From: Gaetbulibacter_A sp043876815 | GTDB lineage: Bacteria; Bacteroidota; Bacteroidia; Flavobacteriales; Flavobacteriaceae | NCBI RefSeq assembly: GCF_043876815.1 | Contig: NZ_JBAWKA010000001.1 | Coordinates: 186,001 to 250,000 of the forward strand | DNA length: 64,000 nucleotides | Direction: 5' to 3' | Shown: positions 9,375 to 18,325 of the stretch, one piece after another | How the letters are laid out: every line of letters starts with the position of its first letter | Position numbering within the stretch: the stretch's first letter is position 1 | The notes under the pieces: generated by a model | Database searches by the model: none | The model's input: the letters and a program-made list of their open reading frames with translations, nothing else | What the model was told of the DNA's origin: nothing | Made by a program: the position numbers and the translations under genes

Positions 9375-12300
9375 ATGAAAAAAACTACTCAATTTTTATT
9401 TTTGGTTGTGAGTTTGATTACGGTGACATTTTCGTTTGCCCAAACTACAACTTCTGCTCTTAATGGGCGTATTACCGATACTAGTGGTGAACCCCTTCCA
9501 GGAGCTAATATTGTTGTCAAGCATATTCCTACAGGAACTGTTTATGGAGCAGCAACTGATATGGAAGGATTTTACAGAATATCAAATATGCGACCTGGAG
9601 GACCATATTCTGTATTAATTAGCTACGTTGGATATTCAGAGTTTTCAGAAGAAGGACTTCAATTAACACTTGGACAAACCACTTCAATTAACAAACAATT
9701 ATCTGAGTCAGCTAGCGCTTTAGATGAAATTGTTATTACTACATCACGTAACAATGTTTTTGATTCAAATAGAACAGGAGCTGAAACTACAGTAAGTAAA
9801 AGAGACCTTTTAACGATTCCTTCTGCTTCAAGATCTATTGCTGATTTCTTAAGAGCTACACCACAGGCTCAGTTAACTGAGGGAAGTGATGGATTTTCAG
9901 TCTCATTAGGAGGGCAAAACAATAGGTTTAATAGTGTCACAGTAGATGGAGCCGTAAGTAATGATGTATTTGGTCTTGCTGGTTCTGGTACAGATGGTGG
10001 ACAAACGGGAGCTAACCCTTTTTCAATTGATGCTTTGGAACAAATTCAAATTCAATTAGCGCCTTTTGATGTTAAAATATCTGGATTTACAGGTGGAGCT
10101 ATTAATGCTATTACACGTTCTGGTTCAAACAATGTAGAGGGATCTATTTATACTTATTTTAGAAACCAAGATTTGGCAGGAAAAACACCAACTGCTTTAA
10201 CTAACGAAGGTGATACAAGAGAAAAGTTAGCTGATTTTACTGCACTTACTTATGGTATTCGAGTAGGAGCTCCTATTGTTAAAGATAAATTATTCCTTTT
10301 CGTTAATTACGAAAAACAGGATAATGAAACGCCTCAGCCTTTTAATATCAGTAATTATAGAGGTGATTCATCAGCTGCGGATTTAGAAGCGTTAAGACAA
10401 TTTATGATTTCTACTTATGGTTATGATCCAGGTGTTTATGATAATAATACGTCTACTTTGGTAAATAACATGGTAACTGCAAAGTTAGATTGGAATATTA
10501 ATCAAAATCATAGTATATCATTAACACATAGGTTACAGGATGTTGATAACTTAGAGGCCAGAAACTCGTCTAATGGTACAATAAATTTTCTTAACGGATC
10601 GGAGTTGTTTGTTAATAAGACCAATGCAACTACTTTACAATGGAATTCTTCTTATAGTAATAAGTTTGCGAATAGTATGACTATTAGTTACAAAACAGTT
10701 AGGGATGATAGAGATCCTCTAGGAAGTCCTTTTCCAACTGTGCAATTAGAGGATGGTGATGGTAGAATCATTTTTGGATCTGAGCCATTTTCAACAGCCA
10801 ATTTATTAAATCAAGATGTGTTTACATTTACAAATAATTTTGAGATTTTTAAAGGAAGACATACAATAACTCTCGGTACACACAATGAGTATTCTAACAT
10901 GGAGAATTTATTTTTCCCTTATAACTATGGATACTACGAGTTTGATAATAATGGGATATCAACTGGGGTAAACCAATTTATAACAGGTCAAGACTCTGAT
11001 TTTTACCAACATGGTTATTCACTTGTTGGATCTGGAATAGTTGGTGATGAATCTGCGGGTAAGTCAGAGTTTAATGTGTTTCAAGCTGGGTTTTATGCTC
11101 AAGATGAGGTACAAATGTCTGACAACTTCAAATTAACTGCTGGTATTCGATTTGATATTCCATTCTGGTCTGATGGTCCAGTAAACGAAGACTTTAATAA
11201 TAGAACAATTCCATTGCTGGAAGCAGCAGGAAAAGATTTACAAGGTGCTAGAGTTGGTCGTGGTGTTAGCACTACGGTTCATGTATCGCCTAGAATTGGA
11301 TTCAACTGGGATGTTAATGGTAATAAAACAACTCAAGTTCGTGGTGGATTAGGTGTTTTCACATCTAGATTGCCGTTAGTTTGGCCGGGCGCAACTTATA
11401 ATAATAATGGCGTAACAGGAGGATTCACTCTAGGTTTTGGAGGTACACCATTTGAACCAGATGTAAATAATCAGTTCGAAGATGTAACACCAGGTTCAGG
11501 AGGAACAGGAGGTCAAGTAGATTTATTTGCTTCAGATTTCAAATTGCCACAACGATTTAAAGTAAATCTTGCAGTAGATCAAAAATTACCTATTTGGGGA
11601 TTAATAGCTAGTGCAGATGTTATTTGGAATGATAATATCACAGATATTTATTATGAAAATTTAAATCTAAAAGGTCCTATAGGAAATTTATCGGGAGCTG
11701 ATAACAGACCAGTTTATGATAGAAGTGATGAAATAGATGACACCTATGGTCTAGTTATTTTAGCCTCAAATACTGGAGCAGGAAATTCTTGGAATGCTGC
11801 CTTTACGTTAAGAAAACCATTTGAAAATGGATTTGCAGGACAAGTATCTTATTCTTATGGGGAAGCAAATGCTATTTTTGATGGAACATCTTCTCAAAAC
11901 AGTTCGCAATGGAGAGGTATTCAAACTGTGAATGGTAAAAATTCAAATTTACCCGTTAGTAGGTCAGATTTCTCTCAAGGTCATAGAATTTCTAGTAATA
12001 TGTCTTATGAGATAAATTGGAATGATAATATTAAAACAACCGTTGCATTATTCTATAATGGATCTCAAGGACAACCTTTTTCTTATACTTACAGAGAAGG
12101 CAGGGATATTCTAAATGATGACTCAAGGGATAATGCATTAATGTATGTTCCAGCAACAGCTAGTGAAATTGTTTTACAGGATAGATCAGGTTCTGCTGTT
12201 GGTACAGACGATGAATGGGCATTATTAGATAGTTACATTAGTAATGATGAGTATTTAAGAACCAGAAGAGGTAAATATGCAGAGAGAAATGCTTCTAGAG

Positions 12301-12617
12301 GACCTTGGAGTCATATTGTAGATTTTAAATTGTTACAAGATATTTCTTTCCCAGCAATGAAAAAGAAGAATACGTTACAATTATCAATAGATATTTTCAA
12401 TTTTACCAACTTATTAAATAAAGATTGGGGAAGACAAACATTTGCGTTTAGTAATACTCAAATATTACAAACAGTGGATGCAGGAGGTCCAGGTGGAACA
12501 CCTGTATTTAGTCTAAGAGAAAATGTTCTTGAGAATGGTCCTGTATTATTTGATGATAGTGGAATTCAAAGCTCAAGATGGCAAGCACAAGTTGGTTTAA
12601 GATATACTTTTAACTAA
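9375..12617 (+). CDS. Oar-like TonB-dependent receptor with carboxypeptidase-regulatory-like domain
   Basis: 1080-residue outer-membrane receptor. Order: signal peptide (about 1-22, ending FSFAQ); carboxypeptidase-regulatory-like beta-sandwich (about 25-110, LNGRITDTSGEPLPGANI); plug with DEIVITTSRN and GGQNNRFNSVTVDGAVSNDVFG; then a C-terminal barrel ending in an aromatic (VGLRYTFN). The plug sequence and length match the Oar family of Bacteroidetes and myxobacteria; substrate unknown. Codons are clearly A/T-richer than in pgi or the endonuclease gene on either side. It is transcribed alone, between terminators. Confidence 0.9.
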   Translation: MKKTTQFLFLVVSLITVTFSFAQTTTSALNGRITDTSGEPLPGANIVVKHIPTGTVYGAATDMEGFYRISNMRPGGPYSVLISYVGYSEFSEEGLQLTLGQTTSINKQLSESASALDEIVITTSRNNVFDSNRTGAETTVSKRDLLTIPSASRSIADFLRATPQAQLTEGSDGFSVSLGGQNNRFNSVTVDGAVSNDVFGLAGSGTDGGQTGANPFSIDALEQIQIQLAPFDVKISGFTGGAINAITRSGSNNVEGSIYTYFRNQDLAGKTPTALTNEGDTREKLADFTALTYGIRVGAPIVKDKLFLFVNYEKQDNETPQPFNISNYRGDSSAADLEALRQFMISTYGYDPGVYDNNTSTLVNNMVTAKLDWNINQNHSISLTHRLQDVDNLEARNSSNGTINFLNGSELFVNKTNATTLQWNSSYSNKFANSMTISYKTVRDDRDPLGSPFPTVQLEDGDGRIIFGSEPFSTANLLNQDVFTFTNNFEIFKGRHTITLGTHNEYSNMENLFFPYNYGYYEFDNNGISTGVNQFITGQDSDFYQHGYSLVGSGIVGDESAGKSEFNVFQAGFYAQDEVQMSDNFKLTAGIRFDIPFWSDGPVNEDFNNRTIPLLEAAGKDLQGARVGRGVSTTVHVSPRIGFNWDVNGNKTTQVRGGLGVFTSRLPLVWPGATYNNNGVTGGFTLGFGGTPFEPDVNNQFEDVTPGSGGTGGQVDLFASDFKLPQRFKVNLAVDQKLPIWGLIASADVIWNDNITDIYYENLNLKGPIGNLSGADNRPVYDRSDEIDDTYGLVILASNTGAGNSWNAAFTLRKPFENGFAGQVSYSYGEANAIFDGTSSQNSSQWRGIQTVNGKNSNLPVSRSDFSQGHRISSNMSYEINWNDNIKTTVALFYNGSQGQPFSYTYREGRDILNDDSRDNALMYVPATASEIVLQDRSGSAVGTDDEWALLDSYISNDEYLRTRRGKYAERNASRGPWSHIVDFKLLQDISFPAMKKKNTLQLSIDIFNFTNLLNKDWGRQTFAFSNTQILQTVDAGGPGGTPVFSLRENVLENGPVLFDDSGIQSSRWQAQVGLRYTFN

Positions 12618-12641
12618 AGGTTTGTTTTTATTAATATTTAA

Positions 12642-12669
12642 AACCACTTCTTAATGAAGTGGTTTTTTT
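12642..12669 (+). terminator. Intrinsic terminator after the Oar-like receptor gene
   Basis: Nine-bp arms AACCACTTC (12642-12650) and GAAGTGGTT (12656-12664), five-base loop, followed by a T run to 12669. Confidence 0.9.
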
Positions 12670-12740
12670 ATGATGTATTAGTTCATTTTTCTTTTAAATA
12701 CTGAATAAATCAGTTACTTTTATTTGCCCAAATTTAAATC

Positions 12741-13802
12741 ATGAACCATTATCTTTTAGGTCTTTTTTGTTTTTTATTATCTCTTAATTGCAACTCTGGT
12801 AGTAGCGGAAATGCCAACCCGATAGATACAGGTCCCCCGGAAGCAAATGACGATTTTTACAATACAGCTGCCGGCCGGCCATTAGTTATGGAAACTTTAT
12901 TAACCAACGATATTCTGGTGGATTCAGCGGTTATTTCTGATTTTGATAAAACCACATTAGAAGGTGGAACTGTGCTTCATAATAATGATGGAAGCTATAC
13001 CTACACGCCGCCTGTAAATTTTATTGGTGATGATGCCTTCACTTATACGCTATGTGATAATAGCCAGCCCTCCGATTGTTCTCAGGCAAAGGTAACTATT
13101 GCGGTTGCTCCGGTTATTAAATTTAATATCCCTTCCCAGGTTGCAGACTATTACGATTCTGTGGTATTTGCTGATAATACTGATTACACCTTCAAAGTTT
13201 TAAAGAACCTTTCCATCGAAAAACACACAACCATTTTATCCTACGGACAGCGCCATAATTATCTTTACAATGCTGATGCCGATCTGGCTAATCCGGATAA
13301 TGTGATCTTGATGTATTCCGGCGAAAGCCGTTATTGGAAAGAATATACCTCGGGAAACAATCCCTATTCACCGCAAACTTTTAACACCGAACATATTTAT
13401 CCACAATCCTTATTGCAAGCCAATGATGCCGTTACCGATTTGCATCATTTAAGAACCTGCGATGCCGGAGTAAATAGCAGTCGTAGTAATTATCCGTTTG
13501 CTGAGGGCAGTGGATCTTATGAAAGGTTGGCTAATAAGGGATGGTATCCCGGCGATAGTTGGAAAGGCGATGTGGCGCGCATGGTAATGTATCTCAACAT
13601 TCGCTATGGTGAAACCTTTGATAAAGTAGGGGGAATCGAATTACTTTTAAAATGGCATGTTGAAGACCCCGTTTCTCCTTTTGAGCTTCAACGTAATGCC
13701 GTAATTTATGGAGCACAAGGCAATCGAAATCCTTTTATTGATAATCCATATCTGGCTACTATGATCTGGGGTGGCACACCAGCCGAAAATACCTGGGAAT
13801 AA
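12741..13802 (+). CDS. Secreted endonuclease I family lipoprotein with Ig/cadherin-like module
   Basis: 353 residues. The N-terminus has a hydrophobic stretch and a lipobox-like SLNC (Cys17), so it is probably a surface or periplasmic lipoprotein. Residues ~30-125 form a cadherin/VCBS-like module (ANDDFYNTAAG...LTNDI...DGSYTYTPPVNFIGDDAFTYT). The C-terminal ~230 residues match endonuclease I (EndA/NucM) with the catalytic FNTEHIYPQSLL, LHHLRTCDAGVNSSRSN and W.P.....GDVARMVMYL motifs. It would cut DNA or RNA non-specifically outside the cell. Two EEP-family proteins and a TonB receptor lie just downstream. Confidence 0.9.
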   Translation: MNHYLLGLFCFLLSLNCNSGSSGNANPIDTGPPEANDDFYNTAAGRPLVMETLLTNDILVDSAVISDFDKTTLEGGTVLHNNDGSYTYTPPVNFIGDDAFTYTLCDNSQPSDCSQAKVTIAVAPVIKFNIPSQVADYYDSVVFADNTDYTFKVLKNLSIEKHTTILSYGQRHNYLYNADADLANPDNVILMYSGESRYWKEYTSGNNPYSPQTFNTEHIYPQSLLQANDAVTDLHHLRTCDAGVNSSRSNYPFAEGSGSYERLANKGWYPGDSWKGDVARMVMYLNIRYGETFDKVGGIELLLKWHVEDPVSPFELQRNAVIYGAQGNRNPFIDNPYLATMIWGGTPAENTWE

Positions 13803-13865
13803 ATACTAATGGTCAAAAATGAAAAAGCACCTTTTATGCAAATGATTTATTAAATGATTAATTAG

Positions 13866-13873
13866 TACATTTG
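13866..13873 (+). promoter_or_regulatory. -7 promoter element
   Basis: TACATTTG matches TAnnTTTG, 26 bases before the ATG at 13900. No clear -33 element. Confidence 0.5.
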
Positions 13874-13899
13874 TTAAAACTAATATATAGATTCTACCC

Positions 13900-14340
13900 A
13901 TGTACGAAACCATTCAACTACTACACTCATATTGGGCCTATCTTGTGCTTGTTATGCTAATCTTTGCCAGTATTAATGCTATTTACAAATCGGCAACCGG
14001 AAAGGAGTATAAAGCCAAAGATTTTAGGTTATCATTATTCACTTTAATTGTCTCACATATCCAGTTACTCATTGGTTTATTATTATATTTTGTGTCGCCA
14101 AGGCTACAGTTATTTAGTGAGTTAGGAATGGGAGCTGTTATGAAAGACTCTATAAATCGTTTGTACCTTGTAGAGCACCCTCTGGTAAATATAATCGCGA
14201 TAGTACTTATAACGATAGGGTATTCGAAGCATAAAAAGAAATTAACTTCAACTGCTAAGCTCAAAAAAATAGCTATTTTTTATAGTTTGGGATTGATTTT
14301 TTTATTGTCCAGAATTCCCTGGGATGCCTGGTTATCTTAA
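13900..14340 (+). CDS. Four-helix integral membrane protein, cytochrome-b-like annotation family
   Basis: 146 residues with about four membrane segments (around 10-28, 48-67, 88-108 and 124-142). His9 (LLHSYW), His53 (SHIQLLIG) and His92 (VEHPLVN) lie in or near helices, which is why relatives are often named cytochrome B; haem binding is not shown by sequence alone. The protein resembles a small flavobacterial family with the pattern SH.QLLIGL.LYFVSP. Function unknown. The stop overlaps that of the convergent nuclease gene by 4 bases. Confidence 0.6.
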   Translation: MYETIQLLHSYWAYLVLVMLIFASINAIYKSATGKEYKAKDFRLSLFTLIVSHIQLLIGLLLYFVSPRLQLFSELGMGAVMKDSINRLYLVEHPLVNIIAIVLITIGYSKHKKKLTSTAKLKKIAIFYSLGLIFLLSRIPWDAWLS

Positions 14341-15398
14341 GGCGAAACCGTTTTTAGTTTCTTTATCAAATAAATATACACCGGGAAATGATCGCTAAAT
14401 CCATCGGTAAACCCCCTATTGCCCCAACTACGTAGGGGATATCCTTTGTAACGCCCGTCGGGGGTTACTATATAACGTTTGTTATATATACCAGCCTTAT
14501 AAAACTGGAAACCTTTATAATTTTTATCCACTAAAGAACGGGACATTAAAATTTGATCGAATAAACTCCAGGCATCGCGATAGGCCGTAGTTCCCAGGCC
14601 CTGGCGAAAAAATTTCTCGTACGGATTATAGATACTACTTAGCCCCAAACGACTCGTTTTTCCTTTCGATTGTAAACCTTTCTTTAAACTATAACTCGTA
14701 GGATCATCGTTAAGGTCACCCATGATAATGATTTTAGCATAGGGGTCTTTTATCAATAGAGAATCTGTAATTCTCTTGGTGAGTTTAGCCGCTGCCAATC
14801 GTTTGTATCCTGACTGTTTTTCGCCACCACGACGAGATGGCCAGTGATTCACAATGAGATGGATGACTTCGCCATCCAACTGACCACTAACCACCAGTTG
14901 GTCTCGGGTAAATTCGCGTTTTCCTGTTTTATTATCAGAAATTTTAAGTTCATAACTCTGGCTTGATATAGGAACAAATAAACGTTTTTGATAAAGTAGG
15001 GCTACATCAATACCTCTAAGATCAGGTGAATCGTAGTGCAAGATTCCATAATTTTTGCCCAAGAGTAAGGAATCGTTTGCCAGATCCTGCACAACAGTTT
15101 TATTTTCTACCTCAGAAATGCCAATAATGGCTGGAGAATCATGACTTTCATCACGGCCAATATCGGATAAAACCTGGGCCATGTTGTTTATTTTTTTCCA
15201 GTAAGCTTCGGATCTACTCGCCTTCATTTCCATCATGGGGCTGTACTCGTCCAAAGTGTTGGGGTTGTTAATGGTATCAAATAAATTTTCGAGATTATAA
15301 AATGCGATGGTTCGGATTTTATACGGGTTGCTTTGCGCAGAAGCGGTGGCCAATATGCTCAAAAAGAGCCATAAAATGGTAGTTCGTCGTAGGTTCAT
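14337..15398 (-). CDS. Secreted endonuclease/exonuclease/phosphatase (EEP) family protein
   Basis: EEP-fold phosphodiesterase or nuclease. I start it at 15398 (MNLRRTTILWLFLSILATAS, a signal peptide ending ASAQS) rather than 15467, because the promoter element at 15435-15442 lies inside the longer frame. Fold motifs: AFYNLENLFD (metal Asn), ISEVENK (metal Glu), LRGIDVALLY, VNHWPSRRGG, MGDLNDDP (catalytic Asp and Asn) and SDHFPVY (catalytic His). About 353 residues after start correction. Its paralogue at 19761-20729 lacks a signal peptide. Probably acts on nucleic acids or nucleotides in the periplasm or at the surface. Confidence 0.88.
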   Translation of the reverse strand: MNLRRTTILWLFLSILATASAQSNPYKIRTIAFYNLENLFDTINNPNTLDEYSPMMEMKASRSEAYWKKINNMAQVLSDIGRDESHDSPAIIGISEVENKTVVQDLANDSLLLGKNYGILHYDSPDLRGIDVALLYQKRLFVPISSQSYELKISDNKTGKREFTRDQLVVSGQLDGEVIHLIVNHWPSRRGGEKQSGYKRLAAAKLTKRITDSLLIKDPYAKIIIMGDLNDDPTSYSLKKGLQSKGKTSRLGLSSIYNPYEKFFRQGLGTTAYRDAWSLFDQILMSRSLVDKNYKGFQFYKAGIYNKRYIVTPDGRYKGYPLRSWGNRGFTDGFSDHFPVYIYLIKKLKTVSP

Positions 15399-15434
15399 GA
15401 CAAAAGATTTGGGATTATTGCGAAAAACAACAAC

Positions 15435-15442
15435 CAAAGTTA
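15435..15442 (-). promoter_or_regulatory. -7 promoter element of the secreted EEP gene
   Basis: Minus-strand TAACTTTG, 36 bases upstream of the ATG at 15398. It lies within the longer possible frame and so argues for the downstream start. Confidence 0.55.
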
Positions 15443-15509
15443 CATTATTCTGATAAATGCTGTACATTTTGACAGTTAAAAAGGAATTATTGCTGTTAGC
15501 CCCAAACAG

Positions 15510-18314
15510 ATGATGTACAAAATCCTGCTTATATTAACCATTGGACTATGCCCTCTATTACTTGCTTCCCAAACCACACAAGTTTCTGGGAGTGTTAGAG
15601 ATGCTGCTTCTTTTAAACCTTTACCCGGTGTTACTGTTTCTATTGAAGGAACAGGCTTGTCTCAGTTTACCACTGTTCTGGGAACCTTCCAATTTGAAGG
15701 ATATCTTCCCTTGGGTGAGCACATAGTTAAAGTTTTTAAATCAGGATATTACCCCAAGCGATTTCCTATTGTGATTCAAGAGGATAAAATTCTGATGATA
15801 AACGATATGACATTGGATCGGGATTTTGAAAATAGTCAAGATGATTTCATAATTACCCTTACGGACGATGAGTTGGATGAGGCTGTGGGTGGTGCTGATA
15901 ATATTTCAGGATTACTTCTAGCCTCTCAGGATGTGTTTCAACGCACCGCGGCCTTCGATTTTAGCCAGGCCTTTTTTAGTTTGCGGGGCATGTCTTCTGA
16001 AAATTCAAAAGTGCTTATCAACGGTATTGAAATGAATAAACAGTTCAACGGAAAGCCGCAATGGAGTAATTGGGGTGGACTCAATCCGGTCCTCAGAAAT
16101 CAGGAATTAAATCCAGGCTTAGTGCCTGCTGATTACAATTTTGGAGGCATTATTGGCACTACTCATATTAATGTTAGGGCATCAGAGGCTCGCTCTGGAA
16201 ATAATTTTACCTATTCCAGTTCTAATAGAAGTTATAGTAATCGACTTATGGCAAGCCATGCCTCAGGGATGTTACCAAAAGGCTGGGCCTATACATTAGC
16301 ACTTGGTAGACGCTGGGGAAATAGTGGTTTTCAGGAAGGAACCCTTTATGATGCTAATTCATTTTTTGTAGCTCTAGAAAAAAAACTAAATCCTAAACAT
16401 AGTTTGAATTTTACCGGGATTTATGCCCCTAATAATCGAGGAAAATCCGCTCCTAATACACAGGAAGTTTACGATTTAAAAGGGATTAAATACAATGCCT
16501 ATTTGGGGTATCAAAATGGTGAAAAAAGAAATGCCAGAATTAAGAGTGTCGAAGAGCCGGTGCTTATGTTAAATCATTACTGGGATATAAATGCTAAAAC
16601 ACACTTAAACACCAATGTAGGCTACCAGTTTGGAACTTTTTCTAACAGTCGATTGAATTATCAGGGTACTGATTTAGTGAATGGATTTCCTGAGGGTGGT
16701 GGCACGAATCCAAGTCCGACATATTACCAAAAACTACCCAGTTATTTTGAACGTAATGATCCTGAAAACCTGGGGAATGCCTACCTTGTTTTGGAAGCCT
16801 TTTTAGATGATGGTCAATTGGATTGGAATCGCCTTTATGAAGCCAATATAGCCAACTCAGCGTCAGGTGGAAATTCGATTTATGCTTTATACGCCGACGT
16901 AGTTAACGATAAACAGCTTACCATAAACAGTATTTTAAAAACAGAAATAAACACACACATCAGCTTAAATGCGGCAATCAATTACCGCCAGTTGGACTCC
17001 CAAAATTATGCTCAAATTCTAGATCTTTTGGGCGGTTCATCCTTTTTGGATATTGATGGTTTCGCAAGTACGATTAATGAAGCTCAAAATGACCTCCTAA
17101 ATCCAAATCGTTTGGTACAAGAGGGTGATCGGTTTAATTATCATTATAAGTTAAACGCTGAAACCTGGGATGCATTTGTCAAAACTGAATTCAAGTTTTC
17201 TAAAGTTGATTTTTATACCTCCGGTCAAATTAGTTTCACGCAGTATCAAAGAACCGGGTTTTATCAGAATGGTGGATTTCCGGAGAACTCTTTAGGTCCG
17301 GGTAACAAATTAAAGTTTCTTGGTTTTGGTGTTAAAGCCGGTGGAAATTACAAATTATCCGGAAAACACATTTTTAATATGAATGCGGGGTTAATGTCAC
17401 GCGCTCCCTCGCTTCAAAACACTTATACAAATGCCAGGGAAAATAATAATACGGTACCTGTTATCAGCCCAGAAAAAATTTTAGCGACCGATCTGAGCTA
17501 TATTTTTCGTTCCTCACTTTTAAAAGCACGATTAACAGGGTATTATATTTCAACCAGAAATGAAAACCATATATCATTTTTTTTTGCTGATGGTATTGGA
17601 GGAGATAACACAGCCTTTGTTCAAGAAATCTTACAAGGCATTAATACAAATCGGTTTGGTCTGGAACTGGGTCTTCAAACCCAAATTACAAGTACTTTAA
17701 GTTTGAAGGGGGTTGCGGCCTTGGGCGATTTCTCCTATGCCAACAACCCACATTTATACCTAACTACCGAAGCAAATCAAAACGCCGAGGAGGCAGGTTT
17801 TGTGGATGGTTTTAAAGATTTTGGAAACTCATATTTGAAGGGTTATAAGCTTGCTGTTGGTCCGCAACGCGCCTTTAGTTTAGGATTTGAGTACCGTGAT
17901 CCGGAATATTGGTTTGTAGGTGCCACTGCGAATTGGCTGTCGCATGCTTATATCAATGTGAGTCCGCTAACCCGCTCTTCAAATTTCAACACCGATTTTG
18001 ACGGTCGGGTGTTTAACGATTATGATGAAAATTTGGCGAAACAACTTTTAGAACAAGAACAGTTTGAAGGTTATATGCTTGTAAATATGATTGCCGGAAA
18101 ATCGTATAAAATAGGCGATAAGTACTTGAGTTTTTTTGCTAGTATAAATAATGTTTTGAATCAAATTTTTAAATCAGGAGGTTTTGAACAAGCAAGAAAT
18201 GCCAACTACCGGCAGTTGCGAGACGATCAGGCTCTGGACAAACCCATTTTCGGACCCAAATATTGGTATGGTCGTGGTACCAGCTATTTTTTAAATGTAA
18301 GTCTTAGATTTTAA
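15510..18314 (+). CDS. TonB-dependent receptor with carboxypeptidase-regulatory-like domain
   Basis: 934-residue outer-membrane receptor. Signal peptide ~1-20 (ending LLASQ), carboxypeptidase-regulatory-like domain ~24-110 (VSGSVRDAASFKPLPGVTV), plug ~130-240 (FFSLRGMSSENSKVLINGIEM) and a barrel ending SLRF. The DUF5689 lipoprotein gene starts 11 bases after its stop, so the two form a receptor plus surface-lipoprotein pair, analogous to SusC/SusD-type uptake pairs but with a different partner. Flanking EEP nucleases suggest nucleic acid, nucleotide or phosphate-containing substrates; this is context inference. Confidence 0.9.
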   Translation: MMYKILLILTIGLCPLLLASQTTQVSGSVRDAASFKPLPGVTVSIEGTGLSQFTTVLGTFQFEGYLPLGEHIVKVFKSGYYPKRFPIVIQEDKILMINDMTLDRDFENSQDDFIITLTDDELDEAVGGADNISGLLLASQDVFQRTAAFDFSQAFFSLRGMSSENSKVLINGIEMNKQFNGKPQWSNWGGLNPVLRNQELNPGLVPADYNFGGIIGTTHINVRASEARSGNNFTYSSSNRSYSNRLMASHASGMLPKGWAYTLALGRRWGNSGFQEGTLYDANSFFVALEKKLNPKHSLNFTGIYAPNNRGKSAPNTQEVYDLKGIKYNAYLGYQNGEKRNARIKSVEEPVLMLNHYWDINAKTHLNTNVGYQFGTFSNSRLNYQGTDLVNGFPEGGGTNPSPTYYQKLPSYFERNDPENLGNAYLVLEAFLDDGQLDWNRLYEANIANSASGGNSIYALYADVVNDKQLTINSILKTEINTHISLNAAINYRQLDSQNYAQILDLLGGSSFLDIDGFASTINEAQNDLLNPNRLVQEGDRFNYHYKLNAETWDAFVKTEFKFSKVDFYTSGQISFTQYQRTGFYQNGGFPENSLGPGNKLKFLGFGVKAGGNYKLSGKHIFNMNAGLMSRAPSLQNTYTNARENNNTVPVISPEKILATDLSYIFRSSLLKARLTGYYISTRNENHISFFFADGIGGDNTAFVQEILQGINTNRFGLELGLQTQITSTLSLKGVAALGDFSYANNPHLYLTTEANQNAEEAGFVDGFKDFGNSYLKGYKLAVGPQRAFSLGFEYRDPEYWFVGATANWLSHAYINVSPLTRSSNFNTDFDGRVFNDYDENLAKQLLEQEQFEGYMLVNMIAGKSYKIGDKYLSFFASINNVLNQIFKSGGFEQARNANYRQLRDDQALDKPIFGPKYWYGRGTSYFLNVSLRF

Positions 18315-18325
18315 AAACGATTTCG

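Noticed and set aside
15399..15467. N-terminal extension of the secreted EEP protein
   Set aside because: The -7 element at 15435-15442 lies inside it, and the signal peptide starts at 15398.
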